Shown: positions 8,181 through 16,265 of the stretch, one piece after another
How the letters are laid out: every line of letters begins with the position of its first letter
Position numbering within the stretch: the stretch's first letter is position 1
From: Alphaproteobacteria bacterium
GTDB taxonomy: Bacteria; Pseudomonadota; Alphaproteobacteria; Rhodobacterales; Rhodobacteraceae
DNA length: 64,000 nt
Direction of reading: 5' to 3'
NCBI GenBank assembly: GCA_030427405.1
Contig: JAUHXK010000009.1
Location: forward strand, 1-64,000
The notes under the pieces: generated by a model
The model's database searches: none
Seen by the model: only the letters and a program-made list of their open reading frames with translations
What the model was told of the DNA's origin: nothing
Program-made: the position numbers and the translations under genes

Positions 8181-8956
8181 CAGGCAAGCTCCTCTTTTAA
8201 TTCGGTGGCGGCACGGGCCGCGTCGCGCGGGGCAAGGCCGTAAAAGGTCAGGGCAGGGCCATCCATCCCGGCAGTGGCCAGGGTGTCGGACAGGCTGTCC
8301 AAAGTGGTGGCCACGACCCTCTGGTCGGGCCGCGAGGCGTTTTCAACCAGGGTCACTGGCGTGGCGCCATCAGCGCCATGCATCAAAAGACGCCCCTGTA
8401 TGAAACGGGCAGATTTCTTGCCCATGTAAATTGCGGCGACTGCGCCGGGGCGCGCCAGCGCCGTCCAGTCATGATCGGCGAAGCCCTTCATGTCGTGGCC
8501 GGTCAGCAGCCGGACCGATGCGTTGCGGCCGCGCCGCGTCAGGCTTTGGCCGATGGCGGCAACGGCCGCCGATGCCGCGGTGATGCCGGGAATGATGGCC
8601 CAGCTGATACCGGCGGCATCCAGCGCGTCAATTTCTTCGTCCAGCCGGCCAAAAACCGTGGCGTCGCCCGACTTCAGCCGCACGACGCGCGCGCCGTCTT
8701 GCGCGTATTTGACCAGCAAGGCGTCGATGTCTTGCTGTTTCCAGGACGGACCAAAGCCTTTTTTGCCCACATCCACCAGGTCCGCCGACTGGCCAGCCAG
8801 GCTCAGGACTTCGGGGCTGATCAGGCGGTCATGCAAGACAACATCCGCGCGCCCGAACGCAGCCAACGCCTTGAGCGTCAGCAGTTCGGGGTCACCGGGG
8901 CCTGCGCCGACGAAATCGACGTGCCCTGTGGTGCGCTGTGGTTGTGAACCTTGCAT
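8180..8956 (-). CDS. cysG: Uroporphyrinogen-III C-methyltransferase (siroheme synthesis)
   Basis: A 258-residue SUMT enzyme using SAM to methylate uroporphyrinogen III to precorrin-2, the siroheme precursor needed by CysI. Diagnostic motifs are VDFVGAGPGDPELLTL near the N-terminus, VVRLKSGDATVFGR near residue 95-110, and the IIPGITAASAAVA segment. It has only the methyltransferase domain; the dehydrogenase/ferrochelatase part of E. coli CysG is absent. The start at 8956 is the first that fits the family; an in-frame extension up to 9064 runs through the promoter region. It is the first gene of the cys operon and lies divergent from an Lrp-type regulator. Confidence 0.93.
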   Translation of the reverse strand: MQGSQPQRTTGHVDFVGAGPGDPELLTLKALAAFGRADVVLHDRLISPEVLSLAGQSADLVDVGKKGFGPSWKQQDIDALLVKYAQDGARVVRLKSGDATVFGRLDEEIDALDAAGISWAIIPGITAASAAVAAIGQSLTRRGRNASVRLLTGHDMKGFADHDWTALARPGAVAAIYMGKKSARFIQGRLLMHGADGATPVTLVENASRPDQRVVATTLDSLSDTLATAGMDGPALTFYGLAPRDAARAATELKEELA

Positions 8957-8991
8957 CGAGGTTGGTCCGGCTGTTGTTTGACTTGCTGTGC

Positions 8992-9006
8992 AATATAGGA
9001 AATATT
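8992..9006. promoter_or_regulatory. Inverted repeat, candidate Lrp-type operator for cysG/lrp
   Basis: AATAT and ATATT flank five bases, forming a 15-bp palindrome in the divergent cysG/regulator intergenic region. An AT-rich 15-bp dyad is the usual form of an Lrp/AsnC site. A repeated TACTGCGC further along (about 9011 and 9055) may also matter. Confidence 0.4.
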
Positions 9007-9101
9007 CCCGGTACTGCGCCATATTGCTGGGCAAATAAGGACATTTGTTCCAGATACTGCGCAAGTCGGGACATTGGTTTTAAATCGAAGGGAAATTTGG
9101 A

Positions 9102-9581
9102 ATGTCGGTTCGAATAGACGATACAGATCGGAAAATTCTGGCCGAGTTACAGCGCGATGCCAGCCAGTCGCTGGATGAAATCGCAGCCAGGGTCGGCAGT
9201 TCCAAGACGCCGGTCTGGAATCGAATCCGCAAGCTGAAAGGGGCCGGAGTGATCGGCCAGCAAACCGTTCTGCTGGATGCCGAGGCGCTGGGGTTCGAGG
9301 CTACGTTCTTTGTTCTGATCCGAACATCCGAGCACGAGGCCGACTGGCAGCGCAAGTTCCTCAAGGCGCTGCGTGACCGCCCCGAAGTGCAAGAGGCGCA
9401 CAGGCTGGCCGGAGATATAGATTATATCCTGAAAGTCAGGGTCAAAAACGCCCGCGCCTATGACGCCTTTTACCAGACACTGATTTCCGAGGTGCGCGTT
9501 CACAATGTCACGGCCCTTTTGTCGATGGAGGAAATCAAGTCGACCACAATGCTGCCGCTGAACGGTGTGGGCGCGCCTTAA
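9102..9581 (+). CDS. Lrp/AsnC family transcriptional regulator
   Basis: A 159-residue feast/famine regulator. The N-terminal HTH (DDTDRKILAELQRD followed by SLDEIAARVGSSKTPVWNRI, residues 4-40) precedes the RAM/AsnC ligand-binding domain, with the late VRVHNVTALLSMEEIKSTT stretch typical of the family. It is transcribed divergently from the assimilatory sulfate-reduction operon, with an AT-rich palindrome between. Lrp-like proteins next to cys operons probably sense a sulfur amino acid, here inferred from location only. The ATG at 9102 follows GGGAAATTTGGA, a modest SD. Confidence 0.9.
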   Translation: MSVRIDDTDRKILAELQRDASQSLDEIAARVGSSKTPVWNRIRKLKGAGVIGQQTVLLDAEALGFEATFFVLIRTSEHEADWQRKFLKALRDRPEVQEAHRLAGDIDYILKVRVKNARAYDAFYQTLISEVRVHNVTALLSMEEIKSTTMLPLNGVGAP

Positions 9582-9705
9582 CCGGCAGGGGCGGATTGGG
9601 CGGCGCGGGCCGTCATCGAAAACCCAGACCTGTCGCTATATGCGGCGAACAAACCCGTGCCGCGCGGGCTTGCCATAAGGCGCGGCGAATGCAAGACCCT
9701 GTTAC

Positions 9706-11475
9706 ATGCAACGGCTTGGGCTTATCATCGGTTTCCTGAGCGCGGTCATCCTGCTGTCGGTGGCCGTCTGGTCCTATGGGTTCAGGCAGGCCCTGACGCA
9801 GCTGAGCGAACAGGCCGAGGCGGATCTGGCGCTTGCCGCCGACGGCCTGGGCTCGCAATTGCAAATCTATCAGGAACTGGCCGTGCTGATGGCGGCACAT
9901 CCGTCCCTACGGCAGCTCGACAGCCTGCCCAAGCGGCGCGAGGCCGGGAAGTTGCTGCTTGAGGTGTCGGACAAGACGGCAGCGGTTGATGTTCTGTTTG
10001 CGGATACCGACGGGCGGGTGATGGCTGCGGCTCATGACATTGTCCGGGGATCGGTTCGGGATCACCCCGCGTTCACACGGGCGATGCACGGCGCGTTGGG
10101 AAGCGCACATCAAAGCCTGCAAACGCGCACGGACCGCAACTTTACCTGGGTGCCCCCTGGGGGCGCAAACCGCATCTATACCTATGCTGCACCCGCGTTT
10201 GACGCTGACGGGCAGGTGATCGGTGCGCTGATCGTTATTGCCGATGTCGAAGATGTCGAAAGAACGTGGCGCGGCAGTACCGAGGCCGTGTTCTTTGTTG
10301 ATGACGCCGGGCTGGTCTTTATCTCAAACCGGTCCGACCTTTTGTTCTGGCGGCGCGCGCCGGGGCAGGTCGGGCTGTCCCCGCAGGATGGCGAGGCCGA
10401 GTTTTCCGTTTTCCATTCCGGTCCGCATGAGCTGTGGCGGATGGAATGGGGCCCGTACCTGCCGCAAACGGCGCTGCACCTGGCGCGCGAATTGCCGGTC
10501 ATCGGGATGACAGGTGAGGTCCTGATGGACGTGGCCCCGGCCCGTCGGCTGGCGACATTGCAGGCCGCGGCTGTGGCCGGGATCTGTCTGGCATTCGGGG
10601 CGCTGTTGTTTCTGGCGACCGAAAGGCGCCGCACCCTGGCCGAGGCCAATGCCGTCCTCGAAAGCCGCGTGGCCCGGCGCACGCGGGCGCTGACGGCGGC
10701 CAATGCGGCGCTGACCCGCGAGGTTGCAGAACGCAAAGAGGCCGAAGCCGCCCTTAAGAAAGCCCAGGCCGATCTGGTTCAGGCCGGAAAGCTCAGCGCT
10801 CTGGGAAAGATGTCGGCCGGTATCAGTCACGAATTGAACCAGCCGCTGATGGCGATCCGTCAGTTTGCCGATAACGGCGCCGCGTTTCTGGATCGGGGCA
10901 ATTCGGGCAAGGCGGGCGAAAATCTGGGCCGGATATCGGATATGGCCGCGCGAATGGCGCGGATCATCAAGAACCTGCGGGCCTTTGCCCGCAACGAAAG
11001 CGAACCGATGGGCAGGGTCGATCTTGTACAGGTTCTGAACACTGCGGTCGAACTGACCGAAACGCATCTGCGCGCGGAAGACATCCGGCTGAGCTGGCGG
11101 CCCCCGGACGGGCCGGTTTTTGCCTGGGGGGGCGAGGTGCGGCTGGTTCAGGTGTTCGTCAACCTGATCAACAATGCCGCCGACGCAATGACCGGGCAGC
11201 CCAGGCGCGAAATCACGATCACGCTGACCGAGGGCGCGCGTCTTTCGGTATCGGTCACCGATACCGGGCCCGGCATCGCCGACACCGATCGGATGTTCGA
11301 ACCGTTTTACACGACCAAGACCGTGGGCGCGTCAGATGATGGCATGGGCCTCGGTCTTTCGATCTCTTACGGTCTGGTCCAAAGTTTCCGAGGCGACATC
11401 AGGGGCACAAACACACCCGAAGGCGCCCGGTTCACCGTCGAATTGGAACCCTATAAAGAGGTGGCACCAGTATGA
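9706..11475 (+). CDS. dctB: DctB-type sensor histidine kinase for C4-dicarboxylates
   Basis: A 589-residue membrane kinase. A first transmembrane helix near residues 5-25 is followed by a periplasmic double-Cache-like sensor region (about 30-280), a second helix near 285-305, a short coiled coil, and the kinase core. The phosphorylated His375 lies in GISHELNQPLMAIRQF; the N box NLINNAADAM, the DTGPGI G1 box and a GMGLGLSIS G2 box follow. The HELNQP form of the H box is typical of DctB. Its end overlaps dctD by four bases (ATGA), and the TRAP transporter genes follow, so it most likely senses succinate, malate or fumarate. Confidence 0.9.
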   Translation: MQRLGLIIGFLSAVILLSVAVWSYGFRQALTQLSEQAEADLALAADGLGSQLQIYQELAVLMAAHPSLRQLDSLPKRREAGKLLLEVSDKTAAVDVLFADTDGRVMAAAHDIVRGSVRDHPAFTRAMHGALGSAHQSLQTRTDRNFTWVPPGGANRIYTYAAPAFDADGQVIGALIVIADVEDVERTWRGSTEAVFFVDDAGLVFISNRSDLLFWRRAPGQVGLSPQDGEAEFSVFHSGPHELWRMEWGPYLPQTALHLARELPVIGMTGEVLMDVAPARRLATLQAAAVAGICLAFGALLFLATERRRTLAEANAVLESRVARRTRALTAANAALTREVAERKEAEAALKKAQADLVQAGKLSALGKMSAGISHELNQPLMAIRQFADNGAAFLDRGNSGKAGENLGRISDMAARMARIIKNLRAFARNESEPMGRVDLVQVLNTAVELTETHLRAEDIRLSWRPPDGPVFAWGGEVRLVQVFVNLINNAADAMTGQPRREITITLTEGARLSVSVTDTGPGIADTDRMFEPFYTTKTVGASDDGMGLGLSISYGLVQSFRGDIRGTNTPEGARFTVELEPYKEVAPV

Positions 11476-12701
11476 CCCGGCAGGTTCTGTTGGTAGATGA
11501 CGATGCATCTGTTCGCGAAGCGCTGGCCCAGACGCTGGAACTGGCCGCGTACAAGGTGATTTCGGCCGGGTCTTTCGTCGCGGCAAAGGATCACATCGTC
11601 GCGGGTTTTCCCGGAGTTATCGTGTCGGATATCCGGATGCCGGGGCGGGACGGGTTTCATCTGCTGTCCTATGCGCGTGAAACCGATCCCGAATTGCCCG
11701 TGATCCTTCTGACCGGCGAAGGAGATATTCCCATGGCCGTACAGGCGATGGGGCAGGGTGCGTTTGATTTTCTGGAAAAACCCTGCGCCGCGGCCGACCT
11801 GCTTTTGGTTCTGGAAAAGGCTTATGCGGCCCGCGACCGGGTGATGGATCAGCGCGAAATCAAGCGTGAGCTGGAACGGGGCGATCCGGCTGCCCGGTTG
11901 CTGTTCGGGCAATCCGTGCAGGCCGAAACGCTGCGGGAACGCGTGCGCAGCGTGGCCCCGACCGGCGCCGAAGTTCTGGTGACGGGCCCACCTGGAAGCG
12001 GGATTTCCAAGGTCGCCGAAGTGGTGCACCTGATGTCGCCTGTCGGGCAGGGACCATTTGTAAAACGTCCCTCATCCGGGCTGACCGCCAGCGATTTGAC
12101 CGAAATGTGCGAGGTCGCAAGCGGCGGTTCGCTGTTTTTGGACGAAGTATCGGCCATGCCCGAAGCCACGCAATACGCCGCGCTGGAAATGATCGAGCAG
12201 GGGGTTGGCGTTCGGATATTGGCCGGAACAACGGCGGATCTTGCCGCCCTGTCGGAACAGGGTCGTTTTCATGCCGATCTGTTCTATCGCCTGGATGTGA
12301 TGCGGGTCCGTATCCCGTCACTGGCGGAACGGCCCGAGGATATCCCGGTATTGTTTCGCCATTATGTCGCCCAGGCAGCCGAGCAATCGGGGATCGAACC
12401 GCCCGAGGTTTCTTCAGAGCACCTGGCGTCGCTGATGGCCAGCGACTGGCCGGGCAATGCCCGTTCGCTGATGTCGGCGGCGATGCGCTTTGTTCTGGGA
12501 ATGCCCGAAGAGGTCGCGCAGGCGGCTGACCTGGGCCTGAGCGAACAGATGGCGCGGGTCGAGCGGTCCTTGCTGATTGCCGCCCTTGGCCGTCACAATG
12601 GCAAGGCATCCGCAGCGGCCGAGGCGCTGAAACTGCCGCGCAAGACGTTTTACGACAAGCTGGCCCGGTACAAGATCAGGCCTGAAGATTATCGCAGGTA
12701 A
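11472..12701 (+). CDS. dctD: DctD-like response regulator with a degenerate sigma-54 AAA+ domain
   Basis: A 409-residue NtrC-family protein. The receiver domain (1-120) has Asp53 as phosphorylation site and Lys103 of the LEKP motif. The AAA+ domain keeps Walker B (GGSLFLDEV, 218-226), the FYRLDV region and WPGNAR (326-331), and the C-terminus carries a Fis-type HTH (about 375-405). Two essential elements are missing: the Walker A lysine is replaced (GPPGSGIS, Ile178 where Lys is expected), and about 20 residues before Walker B, including the GAFTGA sigma-54 contact loop, are absent. The protein is shorter than the usual 440-460. The gene is intact and coupled to dctB, so it may act as a DNA-binding regulator that does not remodel sigma-54 holoenzyme. 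Confidence 0.85.
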   Translation: MTRQVLLVDDDASVREALAQTLELAAYKVISAGSFVAAKDHIVAGFPGVIVSDIRMPGRDGFHLLSYARETDPELPVILLTGEGDIPMAVQAMGQGAFDFLEKPCAAADLLLVLEKAYAARDRVMDQREIKRELERGDPAARLLFGQSVQAETLRERVRSVAPTGAEVLVTGPPGSGISKVAEVVHLMSPVGQGPFVKRPSSGLTASDLTEMCEVASGGSLFLDEVSAMPEATQYAALEMIEQGVGVRILAGTTADLAALSEQGRFHADLFYRLDVMRVRIPSLAERPEDIPVLFRHYVAQAAEQSGIEPPEVSSEHLASLMASDWPGNARSLMSAAMRFVLGMPEEVAQAADLGLSEQMARVERSLLIAALGRHNGKASAAAEALKLPRKTFYDKLARYKIRPEDYRR

Positions 12702-12796
12702 CCACTCGCAGTCGTCGCCGCCGATCCGCTGTCGGGGGGGGCATGGCGGCAATACCTTGATCGCATGGCGGGTTCGGGCGGCGCCGGATACCGGGT

Positions 12797-12836
12797 GATT
12801 CGCATTTAGTGCGGAATTTCGCACAATATGCGAATC
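12797..12836. promoter_or_regulatory. Concentric 40-bp palindrome upstream of dctP
   Basis: An inner dyad GTGCG-N6-CGCAC (12809-12824) sits exactly inside an outer dyad with arms GATTCGCAT (12797-12805) and ATGCGAATC (12828-12836). Both have their centre at 12816.5. The inner site resembles the GTGCG..CGCAC type described for DctD upstream activating sites in rhizobia. Confidence 0.65.
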
Positions 12837-12840
12837 TGCC

Positions 12841-12856
12841 GTGCGGTTTTTCGCAC
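12841..12856. promoter_or_regulatory. Second GTGCG-N6-CGCAC operator upstream of dctP
   Basis: GTGCG (12841-12845) and CGCAC (12852-12856) flank six bases. The centre is 32 bp from that of the first site, about three helical turns, so two dimers would bind the same DNA face. Both copies are followed by AAT. Confidence 0.65.
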
Positions 12857-13049
12857 AATGGTCGAGGGCAGACGAATCACACATCTGTTTCACACCATTT
12901 AGTGGTCTGTAAAAGAACAATAAAACAGCGCCGCGCCAATATGGCGACAAAATGTTGAGCGGCGAGATTTGATTCGCTTCACTCCGTCCCGTGAGGCGCC
13001 GATGTGGTGCCTGATTGGAGTGACCAAGGAAGTCTGGGAGGAAAACCAA

Positions 13050-14051
13050 ATGAAATTCCTGACAACGGCTGCAACCGCGCTTGCACTGTCGGTAACCGCT
13101 ACTGCCGGCTTTGCGGCTTGCGAGGAAGGCGAGATCGTCGTCAAGTTTGCGCATGTGACCAATTCTGACAAACACCCGAAAGGCATCGCCGCGGCGCTGT
13201 TGGAGCAGCGCGTGAACGATGAGATGCAGGGTGTCATGTGCATGGAGGTCTATCCGAATTCGACCTTGTACAACGATGACAAGGTGCTTGAGGCGATGTT
13301 GCAGGGCGATGTCCAACTGGCCGCGCCTTCACTGTCGAAGTTCGAGAAATTCACCAAGCAGTTCCGCCTGTTCGACCTGCCGTTCATGTTCAAGAATATC
13401 GAAGCGGTCGACGCGTTCCAGGCCTCGGCCGATGGGCAGGCCATGAAGGACAGCATGCAGCGCCGCGGCCTGCAGGGGCTGGCGTTCTGGCACAACGGCA
13501 TGAAGCAAATGTCGGCCAACAAGCCGCTGGTCGATCCGTCCGACGCGGACGGGCTGAAGTTCCGTGTCCAGTCTTCGGACGTGCTTGTTGCACAGATGGA
13601 AGCCATCGGCGGCAGCCCGCAGAAAATGGCGTTTTCGGAAGTTTACGGCGCGCTGCAGCAGGGCGTTGTGGACGGGCAGGAAAACACCTGGTCGAACATC
13701 TATGGCAAGAAGTTCTTCGAAGTGCAGGACGGCATCACCGAGACCAACCACGGCATCATCGATTATCTGGTGGTCACCAATGTTGACTGGCTCGACAGCC
13801 TGGACCCCGCAGTCCGGGATCAGTTCCTGACCATCATGTCCGAAGTGACTGAGACCCGGAACAAAGAAGCGTTTTCGGTCAACGAAGCTGCCAAGCAGTC
13901 GATCATTGATGCCGGTGGCACCATTCGTGAACTGACGCCCGAACAGCGCACCGCATGGGTTGATGCCATGAAGCCGGTTTGGGACCAGTTTGCAGGCGAT
14001 GTCGGTCAGGACAAGATCGATGCGGCCCAGGCGATCAACGCCGGGTTCTGA
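13050..14051 (+). CDS. dctP: TRAP C4-dicarboxylate transporter, substrate-binding protein
   Basis: A 333-residue periplasmic binding protein of the DctP family. A Sec signal peptide (MKFLTTAATALALSVTATAG, cleavage near FAACEE) is followed by the mature domain beginning VKFAHVTNSDKHPKG. The family motif GLKFRVQSSDV (about residue 168) contains the arginine that binds the substrate carboxylate, and AFSEVYGALQQGVVDGQENTW follows in two pieces around residue 195-215. ATG 13050 has GGGAGG eight bases upstream; the frame is open further upstream but that part is leader. It is the first gene of dctPQM and is preceded by paired palindromes. Confidence 0.93.
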   Translation: MKFLTTAATALALSVTATAGFAACEEGEIVVKFAHVTNSDKHPKGIAAALLEQRVNDEMQGVMCMEVYPNSTLYNDDKVLEAMLQGDVQLAAPSLSKFEKFTKQFRLFDLPFMFKNIEAVDAFQASADGQAMKDSMQRRGLQGLAFWHNGMKQMSANKPLVDPSDADGLKFRVQSSDVLVAQMEAIGGSPQKMAFSEVYGALQQGVVDGQENTWSNIYGKKFFEVQDGITETNHGIIDYLVVTNVDWLDSLDPAVRDQFLTIMSEVTETRNKEAFSVNEAAKQSIIDAGGTIRELTPEQRTAWVDAMKPVWDQFAGDVGQDKIDAAQAINAGF

Positions 14052-14158
14052 TCCAAACACCTTCTGTGTCCGGGGCCCATTGGCCCCGGGCAACAGCACC
14101 GTCCGGTCGCCCTAGACCCGACGCCGACCAATTTCAAAAATAATGTGGGGACAACGTG

Positions 14159-14836
14159 ATGTCTGGTGCGAATTCCGGTCCGTCAGGACTGGTCGACCAT
14201 ATCGAAGAAACCCTGATCGCATTGCTGTTGGGCCTGATGACGGTCGTGACCTTTGCCAACGTGATCGCGCGGTTCGTGTTTAATTCCAACATCCTTTGGG
14301 CGCTGGAGCTGACGGTATTTACTTTTGGCTGGCTTGTGCTTCTCGGGGCGTCATACGCGGTGAAAAAGCACGCCCATCTGGGTGTTGATGCTGTGCTGAA
14401 CATGCTGGCACCGGGGCCGCGCAAGGTTCTGGCGCTGATCGCCATCGGTAGTTGCCTGGCGTTCTCGCTGTTGTTGCTCAAAGGGGCTTATGACTATTGG
14501 GCCGTTTTCGCGGATTTGCCGCCGACGTCCGGCAGGTGGTTCCCGACGGGCTTTGACACAAGTGCCCGAAGCCAAAGCTTTTACGAGGTCGACGATATCC
14601 CGATGGTGGCTCCGCTGCGCTTTTTGGAAGACCTCATAAACTATGGCGAAGCATACGAGAAACTGCCGAAGGTCGTGCCGTATTTCATCCTGCCGCTATC
14701 GATGCTGCTGCTGGTTATCCGGTTTGCGCAGGTCGCCGTTCAGATCGTGCGCGGTCAGACCGACCGCATCGTGGCCAGCCACGAGGTCGAGGATGAGATC
14801 GAAGAAGTTCGCGCGCAGCAAGGAGAGCATGACTGA
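14159..14836 (+). CDS. dctQ: TRAP C4-dicarboxylate transporter, small permease
   Basis: A 225-residue inner-membrane protein with four predicted membrane helices: about residues 20-42, 55-78, 95-118 and 180-205. The region between the third and fourth helices is a long loop, as in the larger DctQ proteins of C4-dicarboxylate systems. DctQ forms the transport complex with DctM. I chose ATG 14159 over the GTG one codon earlier because GGGG lies eight bases before it. The last codons overlap dctM as TGATG. Confidence 0.9.
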   Translation: MSGANSGPSGLVDHIEETLIALLLGLMTVVTFANVIARFVFNSNILWALELTVFTFGWLVLLGASYAVKKHAHLGVDAVLNMLAPGPRKVLALIAIGSCLAFSLLLLKGAYDYWAVFADLPPTSGRWFPTGFDTSARSQSFYEVDDIPMVAPLRFLEDLINYGEAYEKLPKVVPYFILPLSMLLLVIRFAQVAVQIVRGQTDRIVASHEVEDEIEEVRAQQGEHD

Positions 14837-16212
14837 TGGACGTCGTAATCCTGTTTTCTATGGTCATCGGCTTGCTGCTGATCGGTGTTCCGATTGCGGT
14901 TTCGCTTGGCCTCAGCTCGACCCTGTTCCTGCTGATCTATTCCGACAGCTCGCTGGCGTCGGTCGCGGGCACGTTGTTCGAGGCGTTCGAAGGGCACTTT
15001 ACCCTGTTGGCGATCCCGTTCTTCATTCTGGCCTCGTCTTTCATGACAACGGGGGGCGTGGCGCGCCGGATCATCCGCTTTTCGATCGCCTGCGTGGGGC
15101 ATTTGCCGGGCGGTCTGGCGATTGCGGGCGTGTTTGCCTGTATGCTGTTCGCGGCGCTGTCCGGGTCGTCTCCGGCCACCGTGGTGGCCATCGGGTCCAT
15201 CGTCATCGCCGGGATGCGGCAGGTGGGGTATTCCAAGGAATTCGCCGCCGGTGTGATCTGTAATGCCGGAACGCTGGGCATCCTGATCCCTCCGTCCATC
15301 GTGATGGTGGTCTATGCCGCCGCGGTCGAGGTCTCGGTCGGGCGCATGTTCCTGGCGGGGGTCATTCCCGGCCTTATGGCAGGGCTGATGCTGATGATCA
15401 CGATCTATGTCATGGCAAAGGTTAAGAACCTGCCCAAAGGGGATTGGAAAGGCTGGGGCGAGATCTTTACGTCGGCCCGTGAGGCTGGTTGGGGCCTGTT
15501 CCTGATCGTTATCATCCTGGGTGGTATCTACGGCGGTATCTTCACTCCGACCGAGGCCGCAGCGGTCGCGGCGGTCTATGCCTTCCTGATTGCCAGTTTC
15601 GTGTACAAGGATATGGGGCCGCTGCATGTCGAAGGGGATGCGCGCAACATATCGCTGATGCGCAAACCGATTGCCCTGGTGACGGCCTTTTTCCATCCGG
15701 ACACCAAGCACACGCTGTTCGAGGCAGGCAAGCTGACAGTGACCCTGCTGTTCGTCATAGCCAATGCGCTGATCCTGAAACATGTCCTGACGGACGAGCA
15801 GGTGCCGCAACATATCGCGGGGGCCATGCTGTCAGCCGGTCTTGGTCCGGTGACGTTCCTGATCGTGGTCAATGTGATCCTTCTGATCGGCGGCCAGTTC
15901 ATGGAGCCCTCGGGCCTGTTGGTCATCGTTGCACCCCTGGTGTTCCCAATCGCAATCGAGCTGGGCATAGACCCGATTCACCTGGGGATCATCATGGTCG
16001 TGAACATGGAAATCGGCATGATCACGCCGCCGGTTGGTCTGAACCTGTTCGTCACATCCGGCGTGGCCGGAATGCCGATGATGAGCGTGGTCAAGGCGGC
16101 GCTGCCATTCCTGGCGGTTCTGTTCGTCTTCCTGATCATGGTGACCTATATCCCATGGCTCTCGACGGTGTTGCCCAACACCTTTATGGGGCCCGAGATC
16201 GTCACCAACTAG
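14836..16212 (+). CDS. dctM: TRAP C4-dicarboxylate transporter, large permease
   Basis: A 458-residue membrane protein of the DctM/ion transporter superfamily with about 12 helices. It carries the family's characteristic ALSGSSPATVVAIGSI stretch (about residue 112-127) and a GTLGILIPPSIVMVVYA stretch near residue 150, and a matching ITPPVGLNLFV segment in the second half. DctM is the sodium-coupled translocation subunit that accepts substrate from DctP. A central insert around residues 255-300 is longer than in many TRAP permeases. It shares a one-base overlap with dctQ and is followed by a strong terminator. Confidence 0.93.
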   Translation: MDVVILFSMVIGLLLIGVPIAVSLGLSSTLFLLIYSDSSLASVAGTLFEAFEGHFTLLAIPFFILASSFMTTGGVARRIIRFSIACVGHLPGGLAIAGVFACMLFAALSGSSPATVVAIGSIVIAGMRQVGYSKEFAAGVICNAGTLGILIPPSIVMVVYAAAVEVSVGRMFLAGVIPGLMAGLMLMITIYVMAKVKNLPKGDWKGWGEIFTSAREAGWGLFLIVIILGGIYGGIFTPTEAAAVAAVYAFLIASFVYKDMGPLHVEGDARNISLMRKPIALVTAFFHPDTKHTLFEAGKLTVTLLFVIANALILKHVLTDEQVPQHIAGAMLSAGLGPVTFLIVVNVILLIGGQFMEPSGLLVIVAPLVFPIAIELGIDPIHLGIIMVVNMEIGMITPPVGLNLFVTSGVAGMPMMSVVKAALPFLAVLFVFLIMVTYIPWLSTVLPNTFMGPEIVTN

Positions 16213-16232
16213 CCAACGCTTTTGTTGGTGCG

Positions 16233-16260
16233 GGCGGGCCGGGAAACCGGCCCGCCTTTT
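16233..16260 (+). terminator. Rho-independent terminator of dctPQM
   Basis: GGCGGGCCGG (16233-16242), a GAAA tetraloop and CCGGCCCGCC (16247-16256) are followed by TTTT. The stem is a perfect 10 bp. Confidence 0.88.
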
Positions 16261-16265
16261 GCATG

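Larger units (their letters stand above)
12702..13049 (+). other. dctD-dctP intergenic regulatory region
   Basis: These 348 bases contain no convincing gene. They hold the palindromes listed separately at 12797-12836 and 12841-12856, then an AT-rich stretch (about 12880-12925) likely to contain the dctP promoter, and a leader ending with the SD GGGAGG before dctP. I searched for a -24/-12 element (TGGC..TTGC with correct spacing) and found none convincing. Confidence 0.6.

Noticed and set aside
12900..13010. Possible sigma-54 promoter before dctP (TGGCGAC..TTGAG and TGGTGCC..TTGGA)
   Set aside because: The first lacks the -12 GC and the second is one base too short between the elements; neither fits the strict spacing.
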